A DNA stretch of 64,000 bases from assembly GCA_963575745.1 (NCBI GenBank), contig CAUYUJ010019604.1, forward strand, positions 43,739 through 107,738, written 5' to 3'. Of this stretch, positions 57,254 through 62,844 are shown piece after piece (position 1 is the stretch's first letter; the number at the start of each line of letters is the position of its first letter). This DNA comes from Prorocentrum cordatum (taxonomy: Eukaryota; Sar; Dinophyceae; Prorocentrales; Prorocentraceae). Position numbers and translations under genes: made by a program. Under the pieces are notes generated by a model. It had not been told where the DNA came from. It did no database searches and saw only the letters and a list, made by a program, of their open reading frames with translations.

Positions 57254-57535
57254 TTTCAGAGCCTTCGACCCCATCTTTCTGCATGATTTGTCGGGCCGGA
57301 TCGATCCGTGAGGGTCCAGGGGCCCGCAATTGAGCGAGAACGCCGGTTGGGAAAGAGTTGCAACACCAGGATCTTATGGTCGTGGCGATTCCCTCTTGTG
57401 ATCAGGTACCCTGGCGCGCACGCCCTGGTGGCGTGCTACGCTAACTGGTTCGCCAGGCGTGGCGGCTTCGCGACGGATCTCTTCGTGCCACCGCCGGAGT
57501 GGCGCGAGCAGGTCGCGGCCGGTGCTGGCTTCTGA
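40800..57535 (+). CDS. Voltage-gated cation channel, EAG/CNG/HCN type, 11 exons (spliced)
   Basis: Spliced model: 40800-41790, 42003-42101, 42345-42539, 42853-43010, 43260-43674, 44088-44279, 45125-45307, 46638-46673, 48163-48237, 55583-55671, 57370-57535, TGA at 57533-57535. It encodes about 865 residues from the first supported exon; the true start may lie upstream. Order: coiled-coil N-terminus with Pro-rich repeats, S1, S2, S3, Arg-rich S4, S5, pore loop, S6, C-linker, cNMP-binding-like beta roll and terminal helix. It would sit in a membrane and conduct cations in response to voltage. All ten junctions keep phase; donors are two GT, five GC and three GA, acceptors all AG before G. Such donors are known in dinoflagellates. 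Family assignment is from motif order recalled for channels of this type; ion preference and ligand are unknown. Transcript evidence is not available here. Confidence 0.8.
41791..42002 (+). mobile_element. Channel intron 1, inverted-repeat element with CACACACACCCATACCC end
   Basis: 41805-41983 has inverted ends CACACACACCCATACCCA and TGGGTATGGGTGTGTGCG, plus a central pair GGGGGTCCCCGCTCGAGCGG / CCGGGGTCCGAC. Intron GT-AG, 212 bases. Only this copy is in the window. Confidence 0.75.
42003..42101 (+). CDS. Channel exon 2
   Basis: 33 codons, GSRARGGPDDCSPRAEEIAG to RRTWDLPE, phase 0 at both ends. Cytosolic linker before S1. Its end GAG is followed by GA, the first bases of the intron made by IN-B. 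Confidence 0.75.
42100..42347 (+). mobile_element. IN-B element forming channel intron 2
   Basis: Element 42105-42342 (238 bp) with target duplication AGGAC at 42100-42104 and 42343-42347. The intron 42102-42344 begins GA (left AG|GAC) and ends AG (right AAAG|GAC). It removes the element and exactly one AGGAC. Confidence 0.92.
42345..42539 (+). CDS. Channel exon 3: pre-S1 linker and S1
   Basis: 65 codons, DVLRAARPAYAG to VSVSVGPL. The motif LRPPSPWRLAWDLLGCLLVA is the typical lead-in and first half of S1 in this channel superfamily (Pro-x-Ser/Pro, Trp-Asp). S1 finishes across the next junction. Confidence 0.8.
42540..42852. other. Channel intron 3
   Basis: GA-AG intron of 313 bases. GAGCTCA is repeated at both borders (42540-42546 and 42853-42859). 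It contains a short (GGA)6 and unique sequence with no recognised element. Confidence 0.65.
42853..43010 (+). CDS. Channel exon 4: S1-S2 linker, S2 and start of S3
   Basis: ELNPSLPAG, then S2 as ARLLLWLCALYWTLDVGLCF, then RSGFVSGARMVLDARTIAAR. The Trp-Thr-Leu-Asp in S2 and the Arg-x-Ile-Ala after it match the family pattern. Ends in phase 2. Confidence 0.82.
43011..43259. other. Channel intron 4, with GGA array and IN-F copy
   Basis: GT-AG, 249 bases. (GGA)n at about 43020-43090. An IN-F copy follows at about 43113-43245, with arms GAAGCTCCGCGCGGTTCCTC and GTCCAAAGAAAAACAGTGCG. The acceptor is CTCGAG|G. Confidence 0.75.
43260..43674 (+). CDS. Channel exon 5: S3, S4 sensor, S5 and pore loop
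   Basis: S3 reads WLPFDLVMSAIDWAEV. S4 reads RLRRPLRLLRAARIGR, with arginines every second to third position. S5 reads SPVLALAWLAVSCHTAAGAW. The turret and pore helix end STHWAISRLHGSGQLLP. The Trp of the pore helix is kept, but the GYG/GFG selectivity filter of potassium channels is replaced by GSG. Ends GEQ in phase 0 with GC donor. Confidence 0.85.
43675..44087. other. Channel intron 5, with IN-C2 copy
   Basis: GC-AG, 413 bases. GCAG|GCC stands at both borders. The left part (43690-43875) is a GATTCCGATTCG-like repeat. An IN-C2 copy (43880-44070) opens CAGACATGCGTCGTCCTG; its right end is worn. Confidence 0.75.
44088..44279 (+). CDS. Channel exon 6: S6 and start of C-linker
   Basis: S6 as ALSSVWLLLALLSVSAFLAT, then LTAGATRRCLLAAEASDQRA, ALCTFLARHEVGPRAQVLL and KVHLE. 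The Gln after S6 and the Leu-x-x-Phe-Leu pattern fit the C-linker A' helix of CNG/HCN/EAG channels. 64 codons, phase 0. Confidence 0.82.
44280..45124. other. Channel intron 6, with IN-C2, IN-C3 and IN-D copies
   Basis: GC-AG, 845 bases. In order: IN-C2 (44306-44495, CAGACACGATCGCG to GCATGCCTGGGG), IN-C3 (44650-44835, CCCAGAGATCCGATG to GGATCTTTGGG), and IN-D (44867-45117, GACTCCAGATTCG to GGATCTGGAGTC). The intron ends seven bases after IN-D. Confidence 0.8.
45125..45307 (+). CDS. Channel exon 7: C-linker
   Basis: AWTRLRARQEGERRLLEALP, then APLRAAALWEARGPALLGHH and LLRALAGASPPCARELAGGM with a final Gln. Leu-Leu-x-x-Leu-Pro-x-x-Leu is the usual C-linker helix motif. 61 codons, phase 0, GC donor after CAG. 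The reading frame itself would stop at TGA near 45329, inside the duplicated border described at 45298-45784. Confidence 0.82.
45298..45784. mobile_element. Insertion in channel intron 7 flanked by 33-bp exon-border duplication
   Basis: GCGGCATGCAGGCGCTTC, followed by a G run and CCCGC, occurs at 45298-45330 and again at 45751-45784. The first copy is the exon end and donor. Between them are about 420 bases with the palindrome AGAGCGTTCCGGAACGCTCT (near 45428) and AATTCGGGCGTCC / ATAGTTCGGGCGCC pieces. A relative in reverse lies near 3660-3790. Confidence 0.7.
45795..45958 (+). mobile_element. IN-E element in channel intron 7
   Basis: AAACACACAGACACAAGTC to TTTGTGTGTCCGTGGGCCCC, with GAAAATATGGGAAAATATGG. 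About 160 bp. Confidence 0.8.
45959..46637. other. Rest of channel intron 7
   Basis: Unique GC-rich sequence with a run of about 18 G (46050-46067), a 75-bp segment shared with 15592-15666 (46189-46263), a (CCT)n array (46266-46360) and an IN-C2 copy (46428-46610, CAGACATGCGACGCCCTGG to GCGATCTTGTCTAGG). The intron ends CCGACAG. A frame reading RELWMLALFLPPGAV near 46000 was considered as an exon and set aside. Confidence 0.7.
46638..46673 (+). CDS. Channel exon 8: 36-base microexon at start of cNMP fold
   Basis: Twelve codons, VEGALAGDVLFQ, between CCGACAG| and |GCGGGC. It supplies the Leu-Ala-x-Gly-Asp-x-Leu-Phe motif that opens the beta roll of cyclic-nucleotide-binding domains. Both ends are phase 0. 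Confidence 0.75.
46674..48162. other. Channel intron 8, with IN-C1 copies and long purine tract
   Basis: GC-AG. CAG|GCGGGC.AGG stands at both borders (46671 and 48160). It contains an IN-C1 in reverse (46698-46884), a GGA purine tract of about 790 bases (46885-47675), the right half of another reverse IN-C1 (47683-47755), and a (GCC)n/(GTC)n array (47885-48135). Confidence 0.75.
48163..48237 (+). CDS. Channel exon 9: cNMP-binding-like beta roll
   Basis: 25 codons, AGEACGRARLALHGRLAY then RLGRPPE. It aligns residue for residue with the usual AG-x-x-A...V-x-x-G-x-L-x-Y segment. GC donor after GAG. Reading on without splicing reaches TAA at 48366; that tail looks like intron. Confidence 0.75.
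48238..50658. other. Channel intron 9, first part: arrays and tandem repeats
   Basis: Contains (AAC)n at 48372-48420, non-repetitive sequence to 49090 with a protein-like frame at 48450-48650 (MGDFVGMRGPIF), a purine-rich GGA/GAGA tract of about 1 kb (49090-50105) with a (GAT)n insert (49869-49938), four units of a roughly 90-120 bp repeat (50130-50500, TCTCGAGCGGGAA with GTTGTT or TTTTGT and GAGTAAAAAA), and (AAC/AGC)n at 50560-50658. Confidence 0.65.
50659..50816 (+). mobile_element. IN-C2 element, left end lost in AAC array
   Basis: GCGGGAGGTTTTTTCCCCCC to GGCGTCGCATGTCTGGG. The left terminal repeat is replaced by CAACAACAGCGGG. Confidence 0.75.
50817..51333 (+). CDS. Two exon-like pieces nested in the channel intron
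   Basis: 50824-51000 reads MRWKSVLPTPVGERVLHFDG, GPVFVGGLQRELAPNFKLVL and APMCMMPRQAHP. 51200-51333 reads RYPPRNWRHSVPGAFYRRCI and ADAARSSDPIYERARSWHTS to TAA. An IN-C2 (51008-51193, CAGACATGCGAGG to TTTTGTCTGGGG) lies between. Composition (Trp, Tyr, Phe, Cys, Met) is protein-like. Phase across the intron could not be fixed with a good donor, and no family is recognised. It may be a nested gene, a gene fragment, or evidence that the large intron is a mis-join. Confidence 0.35.
51008..51193 (-). mobile_element. IN-C2 element
   Basis: CAGACATGCGAGGTCCTG to CGCGATTTTGTCTGGGG, with GGAAGTCCCGACCCTTTCCC and CGAAAAGAGCCAAAAACTTC. Confidence 0.85.
51334..51784. repeat. G-rich/C-rich tandem repeat, about 130 bp units
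   Basis: Three to four units of GGGGGGGCTTCCGAAACTGC, CCCCCCCTCC, GTTTTC or ATTTTC, and CAGCTGAAGGGGGGG pieces. A related stretch resumes at 54375-54530 and 54830-55200 on the far side of the 18-bp satellite. Confidence 0.7.
51785..54374. repeat. 18-bp satellite, about 2.6 kb
   Basis: About 140 units of GGTTTTCGGCGCCCCTTT with substitutions and one- or two-base slips. Because the unit is six codons, all frames tend to stay open and give hexapeptides (FGFRRP, VFGAPL, WFSAPF on +; KTKGAP, ENQRGA, RRKPKG on -). Frames of up to 320 codons here are satellite translations. Confidence 0.92.
54538..54703. mobile_element. Foldback with GTCGTGTCGAC ends
   Basis: GTCGTGTCGAC (54539-54549) and GTCGACACGAC (54692-54702) are inverted ends. 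Inside are two near-palindromes sharing CGTTCAAGGTTGAACG (54571-54586 and 54656-54671). Single copy. Confidence 0.65.
54725..55335. repeat. GGA, CCT and poly-C tracts
   Basis: A short (GGA)n (54725-54765), a (CCT)n (54905-55035), G-rich repeat units, and then a nearly pure poly-C of about 120 bases (55209-55330). The complementary G strand could form quadruplexes, and such a run also invites assembly error. Confidence 0.9.
55380..55564 (-). mobile_element. IN-C1 element, reverse copy, just before channel exon 10
   Basis: CCAGACCCCCGACGTCATGA to ACAACGCGAGGGGGTCTGGG. It ends 19 bases before the exon, so its right end lies at the intron's 3' border. Confidence 0.88.
55583..55671 (+). CDS. Channel exon 10: cNMP domain phosphate-cassette region
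   Basis: ELLERGTLVSEAALWVEW then ATHGALLAVPP. The segment GTLVSEAALW stands where cNMP-binding domains have G-x-x-x-GE-x-ALL. The Glu is kept, but the Arg expected a few residues on is absent (THGALL), so nucleotide binding is doubtful. Ends in phase 2 with GA donor. Confidence 0.78.
55672..57369. other. Channel intron 10, with IN-C1, assembly gap and ACT array
   Basis: GA-AG. An IN-C1 (55760-55905, CAGACCCCCTCGTG to CGGCGTCGGGGGTCTG), GC-rich sequence 55906-56460 open on both strands, a (TAG)n run, 100 N, a degenerate (ACT)n region to 57254, and a 57290-57369 element end (CCGTGAGGGTCC, TTGCAACACCAG) like that at 26675-26742. A missing exon within the gap cannot be excluded, though the flanking exons join in frame. 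Confidence 0.7.
56461..57254. repeat. TAG array, 100-base gap and CTA array
   Basis: 56461-56495 is (TAG)n. 56496-56595 is exactly 100 N, the usual size of an unknown-length scaffold gap. 56596-57254 is (CTA)n, degenerate then pure. TAG and CTA are reverse complements, so the two sides of the gap are inverted relative to each other. Confidence 0.95.
57370..57535 (+). CDS. Channel exon 11: end of cNMP-like domain and C-terminus
   Basis: ILWSWRFPLVIRYPGAHALV, ACYANWFARRGGFATDLFVP, then PPEWREQVAAGAGF and TGA. The Tyr-Ala-x-x-Phe pattern after a short strand fits the final helix following the beta roll in this channel type. It begins after CCAG with one base completing the codon left by exon 10. 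Confidence 0.78.
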
Positions 57536-57611
57536 GGTTTTTTTTTCCGCAGTGGTATGTGCAACGTAGGGTAGTTGTCGAGGGAAGAAGCACGATGACC
57601 ATGACCAAGAC

Positions 57612-57943
57612 CCTCAGATCCTGGCGTCCTCCTCCTCCTCCTCCTTCTCCTCCTCCCCCTCCTCCTCCTACTCCTCCTCCTCCTCCTCCTCCCCTCCTCC
57701 TCCTCCTCCTCCTCCGCCTCCTCCCCTCCTCCTCCTCCTCCTCCTCCTCCCCCTCCCTCCCCCCTCCTCCTCCTCCTCCTCCTCTTCCTTCCTCCTCATC
57801 CTCCTCCTCCTCTCCTCCTCCTCCTCCTCCTCCTCCTCCTCCTCCTCCTCCTCCTCCTCCTCCTCCTCCTCCCCCTCCTCCTCCCCCTCCGCCTCCTCCT
57901 CCTCGTCCGAGGACACCCCTGAGATCCTGGCGCCTCCATTTGT
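57612..57943. repeat. CCT array bounded by a 14-16 bp direct repeat
   Basis: CTCAGATCCTGGCG (about 57614-57627) and CTGAGATCCTGGCG (about 57930-57943) flank a (CCT)n of about 280 bases with CGCCTCC and CTACTCC variants. Confidence 0.8.
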
Positions 57944-58330
57944 TCGAGCCAGGCGCTTTCGCCTCTTTTCGAGCCCCAGGAGCCTCACATATCGGTCCGG
58001 CTCGAAGAATGACGCAGAAAGGAGGGGTCCAGGGCTCCGGGTGGGATTGTTGCGGTGTTGCACGTTTCTCTCCGCGTCGGGTCTCGGGGGATGTCGCAGG
58101 ACCTCGTCAACGCCGATCTCGGTCGTGATTCGCGCCTGCCGTCGCCGATTTGCCATGATGATCCACGAGTTGTCGACGACCCCGATGGACGACGGCCAAG
58201 ATCGGCACCAGCGTGTCCGCGTCCAGTCTTGGTCATGGTCCCCGCCTGCTCCTTCCAGGATCGCGCAAATTCGCTCTACTCCGCCACGCGCAGAGGGGGG
58301 TGGGGGGAGGGGGGAGGGCGTCTTAGAGGC
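57944..58330. other. Spacer without assignable gene
   Basis: Non-repetitive, moderate GC. Frames of 80-110 codons on both strands overlap. 57290-type wording (GGGTCCAGGG) recurs at 58025, perhaps an element fragment. No domain. Confidence 0.35.
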
Positions 58331-59015
58331 CCCCCTGCTTCTTAGAAGGCGCGGGCCTCATCTGTAGATGTGAGGCCGGCGCCTTCTAAGCAGCAGCCTG
58401 TTTCTAAGAAGCCTTCCCCCCTCTCAAGCAGTGGCGAAGCGTCCCGGCGTGCCTATAGCCCCACCAAACAATGTTCTAAGAACCGTTTGTTGTTCCCACG
58501 AAATGTTATTAGAACATTTCTGGCCGGGGCTGTCTTGTTCTAACACGTCGGGTTCATGTTCTAAGAACCTTGTTTTTGTTCTCAGAACATTAAGAGCATT
58601 TCGAGGTATGACTATAGGAATGCCGGGACGGTCGGTCCCTGCTCAACCCTCCCTCCACCCCCGTGTGCGCGCCGCCGATTTCCCTTCTTTGGCCTCCGCA
58701 GATAGCGTGGGAGCCCGTGGCGGCCCTCAATGGAAGGGCACCGCTGGCACTGAGAAAACATCGAGCTCACGCGAGCTCACTCGAGCACCAGCCTCCTTCT
58801 AAGAAGCCTTGCCCCTTCCCCCTTGTCTACAGATGTAGGGCTGGCGCCTTCCAAGAACCAGCCTCCTTCTAAGAAGCCCTCCCCCCTCCCTCCACCCCCG
58901 TGTGCGCGCCGCCGATTTCCCTTCTTTGGCCTCCGCAGATAGCGTGGGAGCCCGTGGCGGCCCTCAATGGACGGGCACCGCTGGCACTGAGAAAGCATCG
59001 AGCTCACGCGGGCGT
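58331..59015 (+). repeat. Tandem duplication of about 240 bp, first copy split by IN-B
   Basis: The unit runs from a CTTAGAAGGCGCGGGCC-type hairpin through TTCTAAGAAGCC, CCCTCCCTCCACCCCCGTGT, CCGCAGATAGCGTGGGAGCC and AACATCGAGCTCACGCG (copies at 58340-58423 plus 58647-58767, and 58800-59010). The segment after CCGCAG could be an exon (IAWEPVAALNGRAPLALRKH) present twice. The second copy lacks IN-B and shows the unoccupied target. Confidence 0.75.
58419..58651 (+). mobile_element. IN-B element with empty-site paralogue
   Basis: Element 58424-58646 (223 bp), TCAAGCAGTGGCGAAGCG to CCCTGCTCAA, with target duplication CCCTC at 58419-58423 and 58647-58651. The paralogue at about 58874-58890 reads CCCCCTCCCTCC without interruption. 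Confidence 0.92.
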
Positions 59016-59031
59016 TTCGCGTCAAGTCGGG

Positions 59032-59206
59032 CCTGTCCCCCATACAAGGGGATTTTCGACGAAAAATAAAAGGTACCCCAACAACAGTCTAACATTTTAG
59101 TCTGGGGACTATGTTTGGGGTATTTTTTGATTTGTTGGGGGGTATTTTTGGGGTATGTTTAATTTGTCGTCGAAAATCCCCCTGTAGGGGGACACGCCCG
59201 ACATAA
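59032..59206 (+). mobile_element. IN-A element
   Basis: TCAAGTCGGGCCTGTCCCCC to GGGGACACGCCCGACATAA, with TTTTCGACGAAAAATAAAAG. No clear target duplication remains. Confidence 0.85.
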
Positions 59207-59596
59207 GTGCCTTCCTATCGGGCATTCGGGGAGCGCCGAACGCGTTGCCACCAAGGGAAGAAACACAATGCGCTCGACACCGTGATCGGGTGGTCCGACA
59301 TGGTCTGCGGGCTGCTTGGACAGCCTCTTCAGGTCCACAGAGGCTTTCGAACAGTCGCGCCGGCGGTCCTGATGAGAGGATCTGGGAAGTCTTGAGGCAG
59401 CATCGGTCGGGGCTATCTCCTTGGAGCCACTTTCGGGCGGTCTTCCCACGAGAACCTCCCAGAAGTGCTCCAGAGGCCGAACGAAGTCGTTTGCCTGAGC
59501 TGTTGGGCTGGTTCCCGCGGTCTCGCCTTCGGCAGTCTAAGAAGGCCCACGCTGCCGCTGCCGCCAAGATGGCTTCAAGACTGCCCAAGAGGCCCC
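59207..59596 (+). other. Possible coding stretch, not assignable
   Basis: A + frame of 123 codons (59245-59616) runs through non-repetitive sequence into the next element. Basic, Arg/Ser/Pro-rich, no domain. A minus frame also overlaps. Confidence 0.25.
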
Positions 59597-59780
59597 CCAG
59601 ACCCCCGACGCCGTGATTTTTTTCACAACGTCGACCCCCCCCGAGGTCTGGACCTCTTCCCCAGGACCGGTTTTCCATCCTGAGTCGTTATATGAGGGTC
59701 CCGAGGCCCGGCAAGGGCCCTGGAGGCCGAAGACACGAAAAGCTTCTCGTCGTGTTTTTTTCGCAGCGCGAGGGGGTCCT
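59597..59780 (-). mobile_element. IN-C1 element, reverse copy
   Basis: CCAGACCCCCGACGCCGTGA to GCAGCGCGAGGGGGTCC. Family blocks GGTCTGGACCTCTTCCCC and GACACGAAAAGCTTCTCGTC. Confidence 0.82.
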
Positions 59781-60360
59781 CAAAGAACCCCAAGGTGGCC
59801 CCGAGACGGGCCCAGTACAGCCCCAAGTCGGGCCCGAGAGGGCCACAGGATAGTCCCCAAATGCTTTCCAGACGGCCGAGGGGGGCCCGATGCCGCTGAC
59901 GAGGGCCTCAAGACGGCCCCGGAGGGTCTCAAGAGCACCCAAGAGACCACCAAGAGGCGTCAAAAGGACCCCCAAAGGTCCCTCCCCCTCCTCCCCCTTC
60001 CCCTCTTCCTCCTTCTCCTCCTCCTCCTCCTTCTCCTCCTCCTCCTCTTCCTCCTCGTCCTCCCCCCACACGCAATGCCGAGTCTTCTTCCTCCTCCTCC
60101 TCCTCCTCCTCCTCCTCCTCCTCCTCTTCCTCCTCTTCCTCCTCCTCCTCCTCGTCCGTCTCAAGAGGCTTCAAAAAGGTCCCAAAGAGGCCCCTATGAT
60201 GGCGCCGAGTGGGACTCCTGAGACGCGAGGGCCGGAGGAGGAGGAGGAGACGGCCAACAGCTCCAAGAATTGCCACAGACCGCCCGCATGTGGCCCGAGA
60301 GGCCCCAGGATGCATTCGAGGCTCAAGATGCCCCAACACACCGTCCCAACACAGCCATGC
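59781..60360. repeat. CCCAAGAGGCCC-type repeat and CCT arrays
   Basis: Degenerate CCCCAAGGTGGCCCCGAGAC, CAAGACGGCCCCGGAGGG units like those at 32575-33290, with two CCT/CTT arrays (59988-60058, 60087-60160). No gene. Confidence 0.75.
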
Positions 60361-60367
60361 GGCGGCC

Positions 60368-60388
60368 TCAGTAGCCGTGTTGGCTCGA
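60368..60388 (+). other. Possible decayed spliced-leader relic
   Basis: CAGTAGCCGTGTTGGCTCGAG read here agrees with the dinoflagellate leader at 17 of 21 positions, including GTAGCC and TTGGCTC. It lies about 100 bases upstream of an intronless ORF, as expected for a retroposed mRNA. Without truncated repeats behind it this could be chance. Confidence 0.4.
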
Positions 60389-60486
60389 GAGGCCGAGGCC
60401 TGGCGGCCCTGAGCTGCCTCGGGGTGCTCCCGCTCCGAGACGGAGGTTGTGTGTGGCTAGCGCCGTCCACTTCCGTCGGCCCATCC

Positions 60487-61041
60487 ATGCCGGCAGCGTG
60501 CACGGCGGAGGCGCGCAAGAGCGTCTCCTTCGGCTCGCTGGCGGAGTGCTGCGCCCCTCCCTGCCCGAGGCAGGGGCCGTGCGTGGGCCCAACGCGGGCC
60601 ACTTCCGTCGGCCCACCCACGACGGCGACGTGCACGGCCGAGGCGCGCAAGGGCGCCTCCTTCGACTCGCCGGCGGCGTACGGCACCCGTCGCTGCCCGG
60701 GCACCGCCGACGCCCGGGCGGGGCGCTGGCGGACCCAGCTCGACCACGAGGTCGACAGCGACGCGAGCACCGAGCTCTCGACGGGCGCGGGGGCCCAGGC
60801 GGAGGCCACCCCGGAGGAGGGCGCCCCGGGCGAGCAGCAGGATGCCGACGGCATCTCGCTGGCCGAGGTCGAGGCGTACGCCGACGAGCAGGCCATGCGG
60901 TTTGCCCCCCTGGTAGACATGCGGCGCGCGCGCCGCACGGCCACTGCCAGCATCGGCCGCGCGAAGCAGGTGGACGACGTCATGTTCCAGATGACAGCTT
61001 CTCGCCTGTGGCAGCGCCGTGAGTCCGCGGATAAGGAGTGA
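60487..61041 (+). CDS. Intronless ORF of 184 residues, product unknown
   Basis: Start chosen at ATG 60487 (MPAACTAEARKSVSFGSLAE); the frame is open upstream to 59890, but that part crosses repeats. Residues 1-70 contain a duplicated Cys-containing unit (TAEARKSVSFGSLAECC and TAEARKGASFDSPAAYG). The second half is acidic then basic (STGAGAQAEATPEEGAPG, ISLAEVEAYADEQAMRFAPL, VDMRRARRTATASIGRAKQV) with an amphipathic helix. No signal peptide, membrane segment or known domain. A leader-like relic upstream suggests retroposition. Confidence 0.5.
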   Translation: MPAACTAEARKSVSFGSLAECCAPPCPRQGPCVGPTRATSVGPPTTATCTAEARKGASFDSPAAYGTRRCPGTADARAGRWRTQLDHEVDSDASTELSTGAGAQAEATPEEGAPGEQQDADGISLAEVEAYADEQAMRFAPLVDMRRARRTATASIGRAKQVDDVMFQMTASRLWQRRESADKE

Positions 61042-61048
61042 CCAGGTT

Positions 61049-61700
61049 GAAGAGGAGGAGGAGGAGGAGGAGGAGGAGGAGGAGGAGGAGAAATGAGGAG
61101 AGGAGGAGGAGGAGGAGGAGAGGAGGGGGGAGAGGAGGAGGACCAGGAGGAGGAATGAGGAGGAGGAGGACGAGGAGGAGAAGGAGGAGGAGGAGGGAAG
61201 GGAGGATGGAGGAGAAGGAGGGAGGAGGGAGGAGAGAGAGGAGAGGAGGGAGGAGGAGGAGGAGGAGGAGGAGGAGGAGAGGAGGAGGAGGAGGAGGGAG
61301 GAGGAGGAGAATGGAAGGAATGGAGGAATTGGAGGAATGGAGGAATGGAGGAGGAATGAGGGAGGATGGAGGGATGGAGGAAGGAGGAGGGAGGAGGAGA
61401 GGAGGGGAGGAGGGGGAGGAGGAGGAGGAGGAGGAGGAGGAGGAGGAGGAGGGGAGGAGGAGGGGGTGAGGGAGGAGGGGGGGAGGGGGGGGTCAGAGCC
61501 GGGGGGGGAATGGGAGGTGCCAGCAAGGCAGCGGCTTGGGGGAGGGAGGCGAGGAGCGAGCTCCCTCCGCTCCTCCTCCCTCCTCCTCCCCCTCCTCCTC
61601 CTCCCCCTCCCCTCCCCCTCCCCCTCCTCCTCCTCCTCCCCCCCTCCCCCTCCTCCTCCTCCTCCTCCTCCTCCTGCTCCTCCTGCTCCTCCTCCTGCTC
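61049..61700. repeat. GGA purine tract followed by CCT pyrimidine tract
   Basis: About 440 bases of GGA/GGGA/GAATGGA purine (61049-61495), a short unique spacer, then CCT (61565-61700). The two could pair as a long imperfect hairpin. Confidence 0.9.
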
Positions 61701-61984
61701 CTCCTCCGCCTGTTCCGATCGTGCCATTTGCCTCGTGCTGCCTGCGCTTCGGAGGCTGCAGACCCTGGAAGATTCCTTATCTGATGAGGGCGGCGGTGAT
61801 GTCCATGGCCGATCCACGATTGGGGCGAGTAGACCAGGGGAGAGCAATACATGTATCCAGGGGCGCCGATGATCTATGTCCTCGACAAGGCTCCCAGGCG
61901 AATGCGTGTAATGCCCGCCCCTAGGCTATTCGCCCCTATCGTCGCCGCCGAATTGCTGCCGACGGACCGTGCTGGATGCTAGAT
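61701..61984 (+). other. Possible exon, not assignable
   Basis: Non-repetitive sequence with a + frame reading LVLPALRRLQTLEDSLSDEG before a stop near 61870. No support beyond composition. Confidence 0.25.
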
Positions 61985-62156
61985 TCAAGTCGGGCCTGTC
62001 CCTCTACAGGAGGAATATTCCAAAATAGTCAAAACATAGTCTGGGGACGATTTGTTGTCTTGACTATGTTTGACTATTCTTGAGCATTGTTTGACTATTC
62101 TGAATTTTTCGCCCTAAATCCACCTGTAGGAGGACATGCCCGACATAACGCTAGAT
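61977..62156 (+). mobile_element. IN-A element with 8-bp target duplication
   Basis: Element 61985-62148, TCAAGTCGGGCCTGTCCCTC to GAGGACATGCCCGACATAA. The flanks TGCTAGAT (61977-61984) and CGCTAGAT (62149-62156) agree at seven of eight bases. Confidence 0.9.
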
Positions 62157-62254
62157 CATATAATAAGGTGCGCCTCGTATGTGATGTCGCTGGCACGCTC
62201 ACGTGTTGCAGCTGCGGCCATCGTTTTCTGGCTTTCCGCCTCTCACGTGTAAAA

Positions 62255-62470
62255 GCGGCGCATGCCTGACTCTATCCTTCAACGTGATTGGATGTTAGCC
62301 ACGTTTTTTTTGTTTTTGCCACGAAATAGCCACGGCACTACATCAAGTTTAGCCACGAGTAGCCACGTTTAGACACGTTTGTTTGGACACGCCACTTTTT
62401 GTTTAGACATGTCCATATTTGTAGATACGTTTAGCCACTCGTAAGCCACGCCCAAGCGAGAACCATCCGC
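62255..62470. repeat. TAGCCACG-type tandem repeat
   Basis: Seven to eight spaced copies of TAGCCACG, TTAGCCACGAG, TTAGACACGTTT and TTAGACATGTCC. Lower GC than the surroundings. No gene. Confidence 0.75.
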
Positions 62471-62645
62471 GGCTATTCCCGGCTAGAACTTGTAATATGA
62501 ATCACTCTTGCACCGCGCTGAGGCGAGAGCAACGTCCCCGCTAAACGCGGCTAAAACAAATAGCCGCGTCTTCCAGGGATGGGGGTCGATTTTGTGAACA
62601 GATGCGGCGTTCCGCCGCCCGCTGCCAAGACGGCCCAGAACAACC

Positions 62646-62765
62646 CAGACATGATCGCGTTGTAAGAACATCAGGTCGGGATGGTTTTGGCCGTTTTCGG
62701 CCTAGGGGGGCCCTCGCCGGGCCTCGGGGCCGTCAAACAAAGATTCAGGACGAAAAGGGAACGGG
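62646..62765 (+). mobile_element. IN-C2 element, right half missing
   Basis: CAGACATGATCGCGTTGTAA, GGGTCCTCGCCGGGCCTC-like and GGCCGTCAAACAAAGATTC match C2, then it stops within GACGAAAAGGG. Confidence 0.7.
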
Positions 62766-62844
62766 GGATTGTGGAGTCCCTCGCCTTTCGGATGGTGTTT
62801 TCCCCTTTTCCTTCCCCTCCTCCTCTGTCGTCCTCTTCTCCTAC

